Under the pieces are notes generated by a model. It ran no database searches and was not told where the DNA came from. It saw nothing but the letters and a program-made list of their open reading frames with translations. Below, piece by piece: positions 63,909 through 64,000 of a DNA stretch of 64,000 nucleotides. The translations under genes and the position numbers were made by a program. This stretch comes from Pisaster brevispinus (Eukaryota; Echinodermata; Asteroidea; Forcipulatida; Asteriidae): assembly GCA_023634235.1 (NCBI GenBank), contig JAMKCF010000003.1, positions 11,502,742-11,566,741 of the forward strand, written 5' to 3'. How positions within the stretch are numbered: position 1 is the first letter of the stretch; each line of letters begins with the position of its first letter.

Positions 63909-64000
63909 ATATTTTGCTTCAGTCGGCATTTGAAGCCTCAGTCGGCAAATGAAACATCAAATGAAACATGCAAGAGATCGATCAGGCCCTTCAAGAAAGA

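Larger units (their letters stand above)
61344..64000. other. Carbonic anhydrase intron 6, continuing off the window
   Basis: No further carbonic anhydrase exon is recognisable before the right edge. Contents: the LINE fragment at 61640-61890 and the G/C-run tract at 63871-63908. The rest is unassigned. Confidence 0.5.

Overview
The window looks like nuclear DNA of a marine invertebrate deuterostome, most likely an echinoderm. It is AT-rich, and its genes are split into short exons by long introns with GT/AG boundaries. Non-coding DNA is packed with short inverted-repeat elements (MITEs), tRNA-derived SINEs, minisatellites and worn LINE ends. There is no bacterial or phage organisation. The genus cannot be fixed from the sequence alone. 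Most long open frames here are by-products of tandem repeats.

Four protein-coding genes can be rebuilt exon by exon with consistent splice phases. (1) Minus strand, 4044-8210: a complete four-exon TLC-domain membrane protein of the TLCD1/TLCD2 type, 244 aa. (2) Minus strand, 10487-12842: a complete three-exon homologue of ETFBKMT (METTL20), the mitochondrial lysine methyltransferase of electron transfer flavoprotein beta. (3) Plus strand, 13547-37446: a complete thirteen-exon SWAP70/DEF6-family gene, about 776 aa, with EF-hand-like N-terminus, PH domain, coiled coil and conserved C-terminal motif. Its coiled coil carries four consecutive 138-nt, phase-0 exons that encode related 46-residue repeats, which makes it clearly longer than human SWAP70. 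(4) Plus strand, 41958-61343 and beyond: the 5' part of a secreted or membrane-anchored alpha-carbonic anhydrase. All three zinc-ligand histidines are visible; the last exons lie past the right edge. ETFBKMT and SWAP70 are head to head, about 0.7 kb apart. A possible fifth, unassigned minus-strand coding segment lies at 39396-39889.

Layout: 1-4.0 kb is intergenic, with a 1.02-kb foldback transposon (210-1229) flanked by an 8-bp target duplication. 4.0-8.2 kb is the TLCD gene, whose third intron holds a hammerhead-ribozyme-like core followed by a perfect 64-bp palindrome. 8.2-10.5 kb is intergenic with a minisatellite. 10.5-12.8 kb is ETFBKMT. 13.5-37.4 kb is SWAP70, with introns rich in MITEs and SINEs, including a 1.06-kb Tc1/mariner-type non-autonomous element and a GATC-dense foldback. 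37.7-41.9 kb is intergenic with a GC-rich hexamer repeat. 41.9-64 kb is the carbonic anhydrase gene, including a 10-kb intron with minisatellites and further MITEs.

The genes do not form a pathway. TLCD acts on membrane lipid composition, ETFBKMT on mitochondrial fatty-acid and amino-acid oxidation, SWAP70 on Rac/actin signalling, and carbonic anhydrase on extracellular CO2/bicarbonate balance. The most distinctive observations are the SWAP70 exon-repeat array, the foldback elements with exact target duplications, and the ribozyme-like core with its palindrome. I see no wholly new multi-gene system.
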